Assembly: GCA_017983955.1 (NCBI GenBank)
Contig: JAGOAJ010000013.1
Span: 1 to 64,000 of the forward strand
Direction: 5' to 3'
Length of the DNA: 64,000 bases
From: Burkholderiaceae bacterium
GTDB taxonomy: Bacteria > Pseudomonadota > Gammaproteobacteria > Burkholderiales > Burkholderiaceae_B
Numbering within the stretch: the stretch's first letter is position 1; the number at the start of each line of letters is the position of its first letter. Below are positions 49,053 through 57,921 of the stretch, piece after piece. The notes under the pieces were generated by a model that saw only the letters and a program-made list of their open reading frames with translations, was not told where the DNA came from and ran no database searches. Both the position numbers and the translations under genes were made by a program.

Positions 49053-49979
49053 ATGGCAACGTGGCCTTATCTCTTTACGGTGTTAACGCCCACCTATAAC
49101 CGCGCTCATACGCTAGAGCGGGCGTATCAGTCTTTACGCGACCAGACATTTCAGGATTTTGAATGGGTGGTGGTGGACGATGGCTCAACTGACAATACGC
49201 GTGAGCTAATTGAGGCGTGGCAACAAGAAGCACGCTTTCCCATACGGTACGTCTGGCAGGAAAATCAGCATAAGAAGACTGCCTTTAATCACGGCGTGCA
49301 ATTGGCCAGGGGCGAGTGGATAGTTGCGCTGGACAGCGATGACAGTCTGGATGTGAATGCCTTGCACAGCATGGCCGCCATTTGGCATGACATCCCGGTG
49401 GATGCGCGCCCCTCTTTTGTCGCCATCACTGGACTGTGCGCCAGACCTGACGGCAAGGTGGTGGGGGATATGTACCCCAAGGATGTGTTCGATTCGAATG
49501 CGCTGGATATCACCTTTCGATACGATATTCGTGGCGAGAAATTTGGCTGTTTGTCTACCGAAATACTGCGTAACTTTCCCTTTCCAGAAGATGTGCCTGG
49601 TTTTGTGCCCGAGAGCTTGGTTTGGCGTGCGATGGCAAGGGCTGGTTATCAGATCCGCTTTGTTAATCAGGTGTTTCGGGTGTATTACGACAGCGCCGAC
49701 TCTTTGTCGCGCCAGGGCAAGGAAAGCCAACAACATGCACTGGGTCTATGGTTGTTGGCGCAGGATATGGTGGTTGAGTGCTTGCCATGGTTCCGCTATC
49801 GGCCGCAGGCCTTTTTAATGGCGGCAGCGCGTTACACCCGGTTTAGCCTGCATTTGCGCCATGCCGGGCAGCCTTATCCCTTGGGGCGTGGCTTGAGAGG
49901 TTGGAAGTCGCGTCTGCTGGTGGCCTTGATGTGGCCTATGGGCGTGTTGCTGTATGTCAGGGACCGTATGCGGGCCTAA
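49053..49979 (+). CDS. Family 2 glycosyltransferase
   Basis: A 308-residue GT-A fold enzyme: the N-terminal FTVLTPTYNRAHTLERAYQS, VVDDGSTDNTRELI for nucleotide binding, and the metal-binding LDSDDSLD. The C-terminal about 80 residues include a basic, partly hydrophobic stretch (LLVALMWPMGVLLYVRDRMR) that may touch the membrane. Family 2 members add sugars to polysaccharides or lipids. The acceptor is unknown, and no other glycan genes are next to it, so it is an isolated transferase. Confidence 0.85.
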   Translation: MATWPYLFTVLTPTYNRAHTLERAYQSLRDQTFQDFEWVVVDDGSTDNTRELIEAWQQEARFPIRYVWQENQHKKTAFNHGVQLARGEWIVALDSDDSLDVNALHSMAAIWHDIPVDARPSFVAITGLCARPDGKVVGDMYPKDVFDSNALDITFRYDIRGEKFGCLSTEILRNFPFPEDVPGFVPESLVWRAMARAGYQIRFVNQVFRVYYDSADSLSRQGKESQQHALGLWLLAQDMVVECLPWFRYRPQAFLMAAARYTRFSLHLRHAGQPYPLGRGLRGWKSRLLVALMWPMGVLLYVRDRMRA

Positions 49980-50051
49980 TACTAGAAACTAGAAGCCCGC
50001 TAGCGTCGTGATAGATGCAGCGGGACTATAAACCCTGGAGTGGGTGGTTTT

Positions 50052-50558
50052 TTAGTGCAGCTGGTCAGATGGCGGCAAGTAGTTGGCGGGCAGGTCTGGA
50101 GCGTCTGCTTGCGGGTCATCCTGGTCGGTGTCGTTGTCATCGTCCAGGTCATCAGAAATAGGTTCGTCGACCATGGCAAACGGCAGCAGGTCTTGTAGGC
50201 TGTCTGTCCAACCCACTTCATCGCCCTCCAGGTCTACTTTGATAAAGCGCGCGCCTTCCAGTTCGGAAAGTTGTATGGCCCACAGGTATTCGCAATCGAA
50301 GACTTCATTCTCGGCCATATCCAGGCCGCCTTTGTTACCCAGCAACCGTGCGCCATTGCCGCCGACTTCTACGGTGATGAAGTCGTCCAGTTTGTCCTGG
50401 GGCTGCAAGGGCACGGCAAAGACTACCCATTCAAAGCCTGTTTCAGTGGCGTCCATGACCTGCGCTAGCACGGGTTTGCCCATGTAGGCGCTTAGGGCAT
50501 CGGCGGTGCGTCCCAGTAAATCGATTTCGTCGGTGGTAAAAACTAAATTGGCTGGCAT
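50052..50558 (-). CDS. Hypothetical protein with acidic C-terminal tail
   Basis: A 168-residue soluble protein that I do not recognise. The first about 120 residues look like one compact domain (FTTDEIDLLGRTADALSAYM, EWVVFAVPLQPQDKLDDFIT, LWAIQLSELEGARFIKVDLE). The last about 45 are an acidic, low-complexity tail (ISDDLDDDNDTDQDD). There is no signal peptide, membrane segment or known motif. It is convergent with the glycosyltransferase and divergent from ettA. Confidence 0.7.
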   Translation of the reverse strand: MPANLVFTTDEIDLLGRTADALSAYMGKPVLAQVMDATETGFEWVVFAVPLQPQDKLDDFITVEVGGNGARLLGNKGGLDMAENEVFDCEYLWAIQLSELEGARFIKVDLEGDEVGWTDSLQDLLPFAMVDEPISDDLDDDNDTDQDDPQADAPDLPANYLPPSDQLH

Positions 50559-50680
50559 GGTATGGGTCCGTAAACAAGCTAATCATTTTAAGCCATATAC
50601 GCGCCTGGTAGTTAGTGGCCCCTTTATCTGGCGGTACAGCCTACAATCGTCATTTTACTTACCTTGCTGACTACGCTTAC

Positions 50681-52354
50681 ATGGCTCAATACGTATATAC
50701 GATGAATCGGGTCGGCAAAATCGTGCCGCCAAAACGGCAGATTTTGCGCGATATTTCCTTGTCTTTCTTTCCGGGCGCAAAAATCGGCGTGCTGGGATTG
50801 AATGGTTCGGGTAAATCAACGCTGCTGAAAATTATGGCAGGTGTTGATAAGGATATCGAGGGTGAAGCGATACCTATGCCAGGGCTGAATATTGGTTATC
50901 TGCCTCAGGAGCCTTTGCTGAATCCCGAGCACACCGTGCGGGAATCTGTCGAAGAAGGTCTGGGTGCTTTATTCAGCGCTCGCAAACGGTTGGATGAGGT
51001 CTATTCAGAATACGCAGAACCGGATGCTGATTTCGACGCTTTAGCGGCGGAGCAGGGCGAACTGGAAGCCATCATTTCTGCTGCGGCATCCAGTGGTTCT
51101 GACGATATCGAGCACCAAATGGAAATCGCTGCCGACGCCTTGCGTTTGGCGCCTTGGGATGCGATTGTTGGCAAGCTGTCTGGTGGCGAAAAACGTCGGA
51201 TAGCTCTGTGCCGTTTGTTGCTGTCCAAGCCCGACATGCTACTGCTGGATGAACCCACTAACCACCTGGATGCAGAAAGCGTCGAATGGCTAGAGCAGTT
51301 TTTACGCCAGTTCCCCGGGACTGTAGTTGGTGTTACCCATGATCGCTACTTCCTGGATAACGCCGCTGACTGGATACTAGAGCTAGACCGTGGCCACGGC
51401 ATACCCTGGAAGGGTAATTACAGTTCCTGGCTAGAGCAAAAAGAAGCTCGCCTGGAGCAGGAAGAATCCACAGAATCGGCGCGTCAGCGCACCATCAAGA
51501 AAGAACTTGAGTGGGTCAGACAGAACCCCAAGGGACGACAGGCCAAAGCTAAAGCCCGTTTGGCGCGCTTCGAGGAACTGTCATCCCACGAATACCAGAA
51601 GCGTAACGAAACCCAGGAAATCTTCATTCCTGTGGCTGAACGCTTGGGTAACGAAGTCATAGAGTTCAACAATGTCAGCAAGTCTTATGGCGAGCGTCTG
51701 CTAATTGATAATTTAAGCTTCAAGGTGCCACCTGGTGCGATTGTTGGCATTATCGGGCCTAACGGGGCGGGTAAATCTACCTTGTTCCGCATGATCGCGG
51801 GTCAGGAACAGGCTGACTCCGGCGAATTGAAAGTAGGGCAGACAGTCAAGTTGGCGTTTGTTGATCAGTCACGTGAGTCTTTACCTGATGGGAAAACTGT
51901 CTTCGAGGCGATTTCTGATGGTGCTGACATACTGACGGTGGGGCGTTTCGAGATGTCGTCCCGAGCCTATCTGGGTCGATTCAATTTCCGTGGCGGCGAT
52001 CAGAATAAGCAGGTCGGGAACTTGTCCGGTGGCGAGCGTGGTCGTCTGCATTTGGCTAAAACCTTGATTGCTGGTGGCAACGTACTGCTGTTGGATGAAC
52101 CATCCAACGACTTGGACGTGGAAACCTTGCGCGCGCTGGAAGACGCCTTATTGGAATTTGCCGGTACGGTGATGGTGATCAGTCATGATCGGTGGTTTTT
52201 GGATCGTATCGCTACGCATATCCTGGCCTTTGAAGGTGATTCTCAAGCCATATTCTTCGATGGTAACTACCAGGAATATGAAGCCGACAAAAAACTGCGT
52301 CTGGGCGAAGAGGGCGCCAAGCCTAAGCGCCTGCGTTATAAATCCCTGAAATAA
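50681..52354 (+). CDS. ettA: Energy-dependent translational throttle protein EttA
   Basis: A 557-residue ABC-F protein that binds the ribosomal E site and gates entry into elongation according to ATP/ADP. It has two ABC domains (GLNGSGKST...LSGGEKRR...[11 protein letters not shown] and GPNGAGKST...LSGGERGR...[11 protein letters not shown]), no membrane part, and a linker with [20 protein letters not shown] that matches EttA. The frame is open from 50615, but the ATG at 50681 ([18 protein letters not shown]) is the family start. The isochorismatase-like gene starts 9 bases after its stop. Confidence 0.96.
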   Translation: MAQYVYTMNRVGKIVPPKRQILRDISLSFFPGAKIGVLGLNGSGKSTLLKIMAGVDKDIEGEAIPMPGLNIGYLPQEPLLNPEHTVRESVEEGLGALFSARKRLDEVYSEYAEPDADFDALAAEQGELEAIISAAASSGSDDIEHQMEIAADALRLAPWDAIVGKLSGGEKRRIALCRLLLSKPDMLLLDEPTNHLDAESVEWLEQFLRQFPGTVVGVTHDRYFLDNAADWILELDRGHGIPWKGNYSSWLEQKEARLEQEESTESARQRTIKKELEWVRQNPKGRQAKAKARLARFEELSSHEYQKRNETQEIFIPVAERLGNEVIEFNNVSKSYGERLLIDNLSFKVPPGAIVGIIGPNGAGKSTLFRMIAGQEQADSGELKVGQTVKLAFVDQSRESLPDGKTVFEAISDGADILTVGRFEMSSRAYLGRFNFRGGDQNKQVGNLSGGERGRLHLAKTLIAGGNVLLLDEPSNDLDVETLRALEDALLEFAGTVMVISHDRWFLDRIATHILAFEGDSQAIFFDGNYQEYEADKKLRLGEEGAKPKRLRYKSLK

Positions 52355-52363
52355 AGGAATGTT

Positions 52364-52906
52364 ATGGCCGTGTTAGCCGCTCATCAGTCTGTGTTGTTGG
52401 TTGTGGATATGCAGGTGTCTTTATTGCCTGCCATTCACGATAGCGCGGCCCTGATAGGGCGTGCTACCCGGTTGTCACAGGCCGCGCAGTTGCTAGGCGT
52501 TCCAGTGTTGGCTACCGAGCACTGGGTCGATAAAGTGGGGGCGACTACCCCGGAATTGTTGCCCGCCATAGATACTGTTCTACATAAAACGCATTTTGAC
52601 GCCACACGTGAGTCGGATTTTTTATCGGCGTTGCCAGTGGGTAGAACCAAGGTGTTGTTAATTGGCACCGAGGCCCATGTGTGCGTGTTACAAACCGGTT
52701 TGGGTCTGGCAGCGCAGGGATATGCCCCTGTCTTGGTCACGGATTGCATAGGGTCTCGTCGGCCCTCAGACCACGCAGCAGCGTGCCAGCGCTGGAGCCA
52801 TTACGGTCTAGAGCAGATTACGGCAGAAATGGCGATGTTTGAATGGCTGGAAACACCGGCCCACCCTCAATTTCGTCAGGTATTGCAGTTGATCAAGGCG
52901 GGTTAA
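52364..52906 (+). CDS. Isochorismatase-family hydrolase
   Basis: A 180-residue cysteine hydrolase of the isochorismatase-like fold. Candidate catalytic residues are Asp15 (LLVVDMQ), Lys75 (HKTHFDA) and Cys107 (GTEAHVCVLQT), the usual triad. Members of this size (YcaC-like, nicotinamidase-like) hydrolyse amides or vinyl ethers, and the substrate is unknown. It lies 9 bases after ettA and may share its transcript. Confidence 0.85.
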   Translation: MAVLAAHQSVLLVVDMQVSLLPAIHDSAALIGRATRLSQAAQLLGVPVLATEHWVDKVGATTPELLPAIDTVLHKTHFDATRESDFLSALPVGRTKVLLIGTEAHVCVLQTGLGLAAQGYAPVLVTDCIGSRRPSDHAAACQRWSHYGLEQITAEMAMFEWLETPAHPQFRQVLQLIKAG

Positions 52907-53019
52907 TCTCCGGGCGCCGTGCATGCGTTTCAGCGGGTCTGTTTTTCAGGTGGAACTGTTACAGATGTAGCGTCGCATAACAACTCTTAGTATTTTATGG
53001 GGCTAAAATTTTCTCAATA

Positions 53020-53033
53020 GGCTAACGTTAGCC
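53020..53033. promoter_or_regulatory. 14-bp perfect palindrome upstream of the OsmB-like gene
   Basis: The sequence ggctaacgttagcc is its own reverse complement and ends 43 bases before the lipoprotein start, where an operator would overlap the promoter. The 170-base gap 52907-53076 is otherwise AT-rich with no gene. A GGAG at 53067 is the ribosome site. Confidence 0.5.
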
Positions 53034-53076
53034 ATTGCTTGTGTGATAGCAGTAAATGTGTATTACGGAGATTATT

Positions 53077-53304
53077 ATGAAGTTCACACTATTCGGTAAA
53101 ACGTTGGCAGTTGCGGTCTTGGCTGTAACCATGGTTGGCTGTTCTTCATGGGACAACATGAGCCATCGTCAAAGAAGTACGGTCACCGGCGCAGGCTTGG
53201 GTGGCGTAGCAGGCGCAGTCATTACTGGTGGCGGCGTACTGGGTACTGTGGGTGGTGCTGCCATAGGCGGCGTGATTGGCGATCAAGTCGGCAAAAACCG
53301 CTAA
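53077..53304 (+). CDS. OsmB-like lipoprotein with glycine-zipper segment
   Basis: A 75-residue small lipoprotein. The signal peptide MKFTLFGKTLAVAVLAVTMV ends at a lipobox-like VGC, so lipidation at the Cys is likely. The mature part has a Gly-rich membrane-spanning segment (AGLGGVAGAVITGGGVLG, GGAAIGGVIGDQVG), the glycine-zipper 2TM pattern of OsmB-like envelope proteins linked to osmotic or envelope stress. The ATG at 53077 has GGAG 6 bases ahead. It ends in a shared terminator with the betT-like gene. Confidence 0.85.
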   Translation: MKFTLFGKTLAVAVLAVTMVGCSSWDNMSHRQRSTVTGAGLGGVAGAVITGGGVLGTVGGAAIGGVIGDQVGKNR

Positions 53305-53362
53305 GCGTCAGTTTGCGGCGTGGGCGTAGTGCCCATACGTTGCGAGCCGAGGCCCTACAAAG

Positions 53363-53404
53363 AAGGCCACTGTTTAATGCGCAAGTATTAAACAGTGGCC
53401 TTTT
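53363..53404. terminator. Strong bidirectional intrinsic terminator
   Basis: A 16-bp perfect stem (aaggccactgtttaat / attaaacagtggcctt) with an 8-base loop is followed by TTTT on the plus strand and by T-rich sequence on the minus strand. It separates the convergent OsmB-like and BCCT genes and can stop both. Confidence 0.92.
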
Positions 53405-53419
53405 CCATGGCACGCTTAT

Positions 53420-55399
53420 TTAACGCACCAGATGCAGATAGTGCAAGTGCCTTTCATACTGGTCCAAGATGTCGTTAATGATGTCTTGGCGCGTCCAGCC
53501 CATGACATCGTAGTCTTGGCCACCTTCTTTTAGATAGACTTCGGCACGGAAGTATTTGCGCGCTTCGTTAGGGTTGTCGTTGTCCTCACGGCTGACAAAA
53601 GCGGGTAATAGATGCGGACGGGGCTGTATCTCGTAGAGGAAATCAACTTCGGCATCGTGGCCCACTTCCAGGCGCACATGGGTTTCGTCCGAGGTGACCA
53701 CCGCGTCGTTGCCTTCCTTGCGTAATGCGGCAGCCACCTCTTCAAAGGCAGGCGTTATTGGGTCCTGCATAAATCGGGTGACGTGTGATCGGCGTGGGTA
53801 GCTAAGCAGGTTACGTAGCCGCCAGCGCCAGTCTTCAGCGGCAGCGCCAGAATGGGGCGTCAGGTGCAAATGGGTACGGGTGTCGCGTTTGGTGACGTCT
53901 TCTTGAAGTGCTTTAAGCAGTCCCCAGATCGATAGCATTAGCACGATAGCAAAGGGCAGGGCACTGGCAATGGTAGCTGTTTGCAGGGCTTGTAAGCCGT
54001 CTGCCAATAACAGAACTATGGCCATCACCCCCATGCCTACAGACCAGAACAGGCGCTGCCATGCTGGGGTGTTTTCCTGACCACCAGAGGCCAGCATGTC
54101 CACGACCAGCGCCCCCGAGTCGGCCGAGGTGACGAAAAACACTAACACCATCACTATGGCCAGCACAGATAATACCGATGAGAAGGGAAATTGCTCAAGG
54201 AAGGCAAACAAGGCCAGTGAGCTGTCACGCTGGGTGACATCGGCCAGACTGGTCAGCCCTTTGTTGACGACCATGTCGATGGCGGTTTCACCAAATACCG
54301 TCATCCACAGAAAGGTAAAGCCTGCAGGTACCAGGGTGACGCCTACGATGAACTCCCGTATGCTGCGTCCGCGCGATACCCGGGCGATGAACATGCCGAC
54401 GAAGGGCGACCATGACAGCCACCATCCCCAATAAAACAGTGTCCACCCGCCTAGCCAGTCAGTGGGTCGGTAAGCATAAAGATTAAATGTTTTACTGACA
54501 ATCTCCGACAGATAAGATCCAATGTTTTGCACAAACACCTGGATTAGAAACATGGTGGGGCCCAGCACCAGAACGAAGCCCAGCAGAAATACAGCCAGCA
54601 CCATGTTCAGTTCGGACAGGCGGCGTATGCCTTTGTCCAACCCCACCATGACCGATGTGGTCGCCAGTGCCGTGGCCACTATGATTAATATGATTTGCGA
54701 GGGTATGCCGACAGGAATGCCAAACAGATGGTTAAGGCCGCTGTTAATTTGCAGTACGCCAAAGCCCAGCGATGTTGCCACCCCTAATACCGTACTGACC
54801 ACCGCGAAAGTGTCGACGGCGTGACCTATGGGGCCATAAATGCGGTCGCCTATCAGGGGGTATAAGGCAGATCGCAAGGTCAAAGGTAAACCATGCCGGA
54901 AGGCAAAGTAGGCCAGACTTAACGCCACGATGGCGTAAATGGCCCAGGCGTGCAGACCCCAGTGAAAAAACGTGATCTTGATGGCTTCACGGGCGGCAAA
55001 CACCGAGCCGGGCTCACCGACCGGTGGCGCTATGGTGTGCATCAGGGGTTCGGCTACGCCGAAGAACATCAGTCCTATACCCATGCCTGCGCAAAACAGC
55101 ATAGAGAACCAGGTCGCCCCGCTATAGTCTGGCGTGCTGTGATCTGGCCCAAGCTTGATGTCGCCAAATCGGCTGACCATACAGTACACAACGGTCAGCA
55201 GGATAAGCGCGACCGACAATATGTAGAACCAGCCTGCGTACAGAATGATCCATGCCTGTACTGCAGCAAAAGCGGCTTGCGCCTGATCATGGAAAACGGT
55301 TACCAGTACTGCCAGTAAAAGCAGCAGTCCCGTTGAACTAAAAAACACCGGTGGGTTGATACTGCTGCGTTTAGGTGCGTCAGGTTCTGGTATGGCCAT
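53420..55399 (-). CDS. BCCT-family choline/glycine-betaine-type transporter (BetT-like)
   Basis: A 659-residue inner-membrane symporter of the betaine/choline/carnitine family with about 12 helices. Family segments are WFSMLFCAGMGIGLMFFGVAEP, WTLFYWGWWLSWSPFVGMF and FVTSADSGALVVDMLASGG. The long cytoplasmic C-terminal region (about 500-659) is typical of BetT and may sense osmolarity. It likely imports choline or betaine for osmoprotection, but the betAB genes are not here, so the substrate is not certain. It faces an OsmB-like gene across a shared terminator. Confidence 0.9.
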   Translation of the reverse strand: MAIPEPDAPKRSSINPPVFFSSTGLLLLLAVLVTVFHDQAQAAFAAVQAWIILYAGWFYILSVALILLTVVYCMVSRFGDIKLGPDHSTPDYSGATWFSMLFCAGMGIGLMFFGVAEPLMHTIAPPVGEPGSVFAAREAIKITFFHWGLHAWAIYAIVALSLAYFAFRHGLPLTLRSALYPLIGDRIYGPIGHAVDTFAVVSTVLGVATSLGFGVLQINSGLNHLFGIPVGIPSQIILIIVATALATTSVMVGLDKGIRRLSELNMVLAVFLLGFVLVLGPTMFLIQVFVQNIGSYLSEIVSKTFNLYAYRPTDWLGGWTLFYWGWWLSWSPFVGMFIARVSRGRSIREFIVGVTLVPAGFTFLWMTVFGETAIDMVVNKGLTSLADVTQRDSSLALFAFLEQFPFSSVLSVLAIVMVLVFFVTSADSGALVVDMLASGGQENTPAWQRLFWSVGMGVMAIVLLLADGLQALQTATIASALPFAIVLMLSIWGLLKALQEDVTKRDTRTHLHLTPHSGAAAEDWRWRLRNLLSYPRRSHVTRFMQDPITPAFEEVAAALRKEGNDAVVTSDETHVRLEVGHDAEVDFLYEIQPRPHLLPAFVSREDNDNPNEARKYFRAEVYLKEGGQDYDVMGWTRQDIINDILDQYERHLHYLHLVR

Positions 55400-55498
55400 G
55401 GTGATTTCCTGTCAGGCTGGGATAGGCGATACAAACAGTATAGTGAGCCACGTGCTGGTTGCCGCTATTTTATTGCCAGCTGACATGCATTATTCGCC

Positions 55499-56239
55499 TT
55501 AGAGCAACAATATCGTCCCTTGGACCAGGTAGACAGAACCTACGGTCAGCACCAGCCAGCGCGTCCAGCGCCGGAACTGGTGGTCTGTTAGGCGATCCAG
55601 GGCCAGCTTGCTTAGGCTAGTGCCCAGTATGGCCATAATGACGCCTATGGCCAGGGTAAGGCTATCTATATCGGCTGGGCTGGTGCCCATGATATTCATG
55701 AAGTAAATCAGTTTGGCCAAATGGGATATGGTTTGGCAGGCGGCTTTGGTGGCCACGACCATGCGTCTGTCCATCTGGCTGCGAACAAAGAATACGTCCA
55801 GCATAGGGCCGGATACACCAGCGGTGAACTGTAGGCTGGCATTCAGAAAGCCGCACAGCTGCGCTCCATACGGTGTGTTGGCTTGCGGCACCAAAGAGGC
55901 TGGTATCAATAACACCAGAAAGGGCACAGCGCCCAAGGTAAGAAGTACGGCAGCGCGGTCAGGCACAAAACCAATAAAGACAAATACACAGGCTGACAGT
56001 GCCAGCCCGATAAGATAGCGACCAAATATCCCCAAATCTATATTGCGTCGCCACATCACAGCGCGCCAGCCGTTGGCGGTCATCTGGGTGGCACCGTGCA
56101 ATACCATGGCTGTCGAAACCGGCAGCATGGCTACCAGGACACCCATGAGTATCATGCCGCCCGCCATACCAAAGATACCGGAGATGATGGATGTGGCGAT
56201 TACGACCAGGGCAAACAGTGATAATAAGCCTGCACCCAT
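55499..56239 (-). CDS. TauE/SafE-type membrane permease
   Basis: A 246-residue inner-membrane protein of about eight helices. Typical family segments are ISGIFGMAGGMILMGVL, the Gly-rich start of the transporter half, and TAGVSGPMLDVFFV. Family members are proposed to move sulfite or small organosulfur/organic acids across the inner membrane. There is no substrate evidence here. The start at 56239 is ATG. The 99-base gap to the BCCT gene probably holds the latter's promoter. Confidence 0.8.
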   Translation of the reverse strand: MGAGLLSLFALVVIATSIISGIFGMAGGMILMGVLVAMLPVSTAMVLHGATQMTANGWRAVMWRRNIDLGIFGRYLIGLALSACVFVFIGFVPDRAAVLLTLGAVPFLVLLIPASLVPQANTPYGAQLCGFLNASLQFTAGVSGPMLDVFFVRSQMDRRMVVATKAACQTISHLAKLIYFMNIMGTSPADIDSLTLAIGVIMAILGTSLSKLALDRLTDHQFRRWTRWLVLTVGSVYLVQGTILLL

Positions 56240-56483
56240 TAATATAGGGCCGGGCGGGCGATAAGATGTGGCGTTAGCTTAGGCGCGTTGGTGGTCGTCA
56301 TGGGCGGTGATGGATGTAGGTAATTTATCGGACGCTACGGCCAGTTGATAGGTATCGCGCTTTATCTGAGCCTGCACTGTACACGCCACAGGTAGGCTTG
56401 ACCAGAGCGCCATTATTGCCTTCGCTGCCGTTGTATATCTGTATGGGATTCAGTGTTTGATAATAGATAGGTAAAATCGCTGT

Positions 56484-57437
56484 ATGTCTTTAGCGTTAGA
56501 ACATCCTGTATCGGCCGAATTGGTCGCTGTATTGGCGGCGGTCACCGATGGCGTCCCGCGTGTCTTGACCACGGAGTGCGCCACGGCTTTGCCTGCTGGG
56601 CCGTTTCAGTTATTGCACCGATCTTTGCAAAGCGGCTTGCGTAGCTGGGTAGAGGCGCAAACCCATCACCCCTTGGGATATGTAGAGCAGTTGTATACCT
56701 TTGCGGATCGCGATCGTCGTGATCAGTCCGATGGTGGTCGTAATATTATTTCCGTCAGCTATCTGGGGTTGACCCGGGAAGCGGGGTATACAGGGGTTGA
56801 GCAAGTAGGTTGGCAGGACTGGTACCGCTATTTCCCCTGGGAAGAGCGCCGCGAGGGGCCACCCGCCCTGATCGACGAGCACATAGTGCCAGCCTTAACT
56901 GCCTGGGCCAGCAATGCGGGTGATGATGCGATCTTGGCCAGACAGCGCCGCCAGCGAGTGGCCGTCACCTTCGGGCTGGATGGTCACGAATGGAATGAAG
57001 AACTGGTGCTACAGCGTTATGAACTACTGTTCGAGGCAGGGCTGGTGGCCGAGGCGCATCGCAAGGACGGTGTACATGGCGGTAGTCCTGCACTGTTGAT
57101 ACCGGGCGAGTCTATGCAGTATGACCATCGGCGTATATTAGCCACTGGCATTGCCCGCTTACGGGCCAAAATCAAATACCGTCCCGTGGTGTTCGAGCTG
57201 ATGCCGCCTGAGTTTACGCTGTTGCAACTGCAGCACGCGGTCGAGGCATTGGCTGGGCGGCGCCTACATAAACAGAATTTTCGTCGTCAAATCGAACAGC
57301 AGGCATTGGTGGAGGAAACCGGCGGCGTGATAACCGGTACGCCAGGAAGGCCGGCCAAACTGTTCAGATTCAGGGGCGACGTTTTACTGGAACGTGCAAT
57401 TTCTGGCAGCAAACTGCCTTTGTCTCGAGAGATGTAA
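56484..57437 (+). CDS. Nudix-related transcriptional regulator of NAD metabolism (NadQ/NrtR type)
   Basis: A 317-residue protein with an N-terminal Nudix-like domain (about 20-150; LGLTREAGYTGVEQVGWQDW, no intact Nudix box, so hydrolysis is unlikely) and a C-terminal winged-helix domain (RPVVFELMPPEFTLLQLQHA, LHKQNFRRQIEQQALVEETG, GRPAKLFRF). This architecture fits NrtR or NadQ-type repressors that respond to ADP-ribose or NAD-related ligands. No nadA/B/C gene is beside it, although pncB lies at 41108 in this window. The 244 bases ahead (56240-56483) show no gene. Repeat copy C begins just after its stop. Confidence 0.7.
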   Translation: MSLALEHPVSAELVAVLAAVTDGVPRVLTTECATALPAGPFQLLHRSLQSGLRSWVEAQTHHPLGYVEQLYTFADRDRRDQSDGGRNIISVSYLGLTREAGYTGVEQVGWQDWYRYFPWEERREGPPALIDEHIVPALTAWASNAGDDAILARQRRQRVAVTFGLDGHEWNEELVLQRYELLFEAGLVAEAHRKDGVHGGSPALLIPGESMQYDHRRILATGIARLRAKIKYRPVVFELMPPEFTLLQLQHAVEALAGRRLHKQNFRRQIEQQALVEETGGVITGTPGRPAKLFRFRGDVLLERAISGSKLPLSREM

Positions 57438-57439
57438 GC

Positions 57440-57887
57440 TGCGTGGCTTTGTTTCTTTAGTGGCGTTGGTGGTGAATTGTTGTGTGGTTCGGTTTCTTCT
57501 GTGTCATCGGTAGTTAAGCGTTACATGGCTTCGTTTCTTCCGTATCATCGGCCGTCAACCGTCAGACTCACTCTGAGCCCCCGCTGCGCGAAAGGCTCTG
57601 CCGTGAGTCCAATGTTTGCCTGCCTGATGGACTGCTGAAAGACATAACAGCTGAAGCACCACAAGCTAATCCAACCGTCCCTAAAAGCGCTATTCCGAAC
57701 GCGCAACGAGCCCGGAGTAGCGAGTCTTTACGGGAGTGGCTTCGCGTAGCGGGCCACCGAGTAAAGAGCTCGGTACGTAAGGGCGGTGGTGCTTAATGTA
57801 CCGACGATGTCACACGTAAAGGCGAACGTACCTACAAGACCAACAAGCTAACGACGTAAAGACGAACATACCTAAAAGACCAGCAAC
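57440..57887 (-). repeat. Dispersed intergenic element, copy C (inverted relative to A and B)
   Basis: Read on the minus strand it has the same order as copies A and B. Two ~40-bp 5' arm units (about 57813-57887) are followed by hairpin 1 (57725-57767: tctttac/gtaaaga, inner gtggc/gccac), a spacer, hairpin 2 (57565-57609: gactcac/gtgagtc, inner gagcc/ggctc) and three 41-bp units (57522-57562, 57481-57521, 57440-57480). It fills most of the 628-base gene-free gap 57438-58065. The units become less alike toward the outer end. Bases 57563-57838 match copy B. Confidence 0.9.
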
Positions 57888-57921
57888 CCGACCCCCAAGA
57901 ACAACATCCACAAATTATGCC

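Noticed and set aside
53148-53423. Plus-strand ORF overlapping the OsmB-like gene in another frame
   Set aside because: It crosses the terminator hairpin and has Arg/Trp/Ser-rich composition typical of a shifted frame.
57440-57562. CRISPR-like array (three units)
   Set aside because: The 41-bp units are directly adjacent with no spacers, they diverge progressively, and there is no cas gene in the window.
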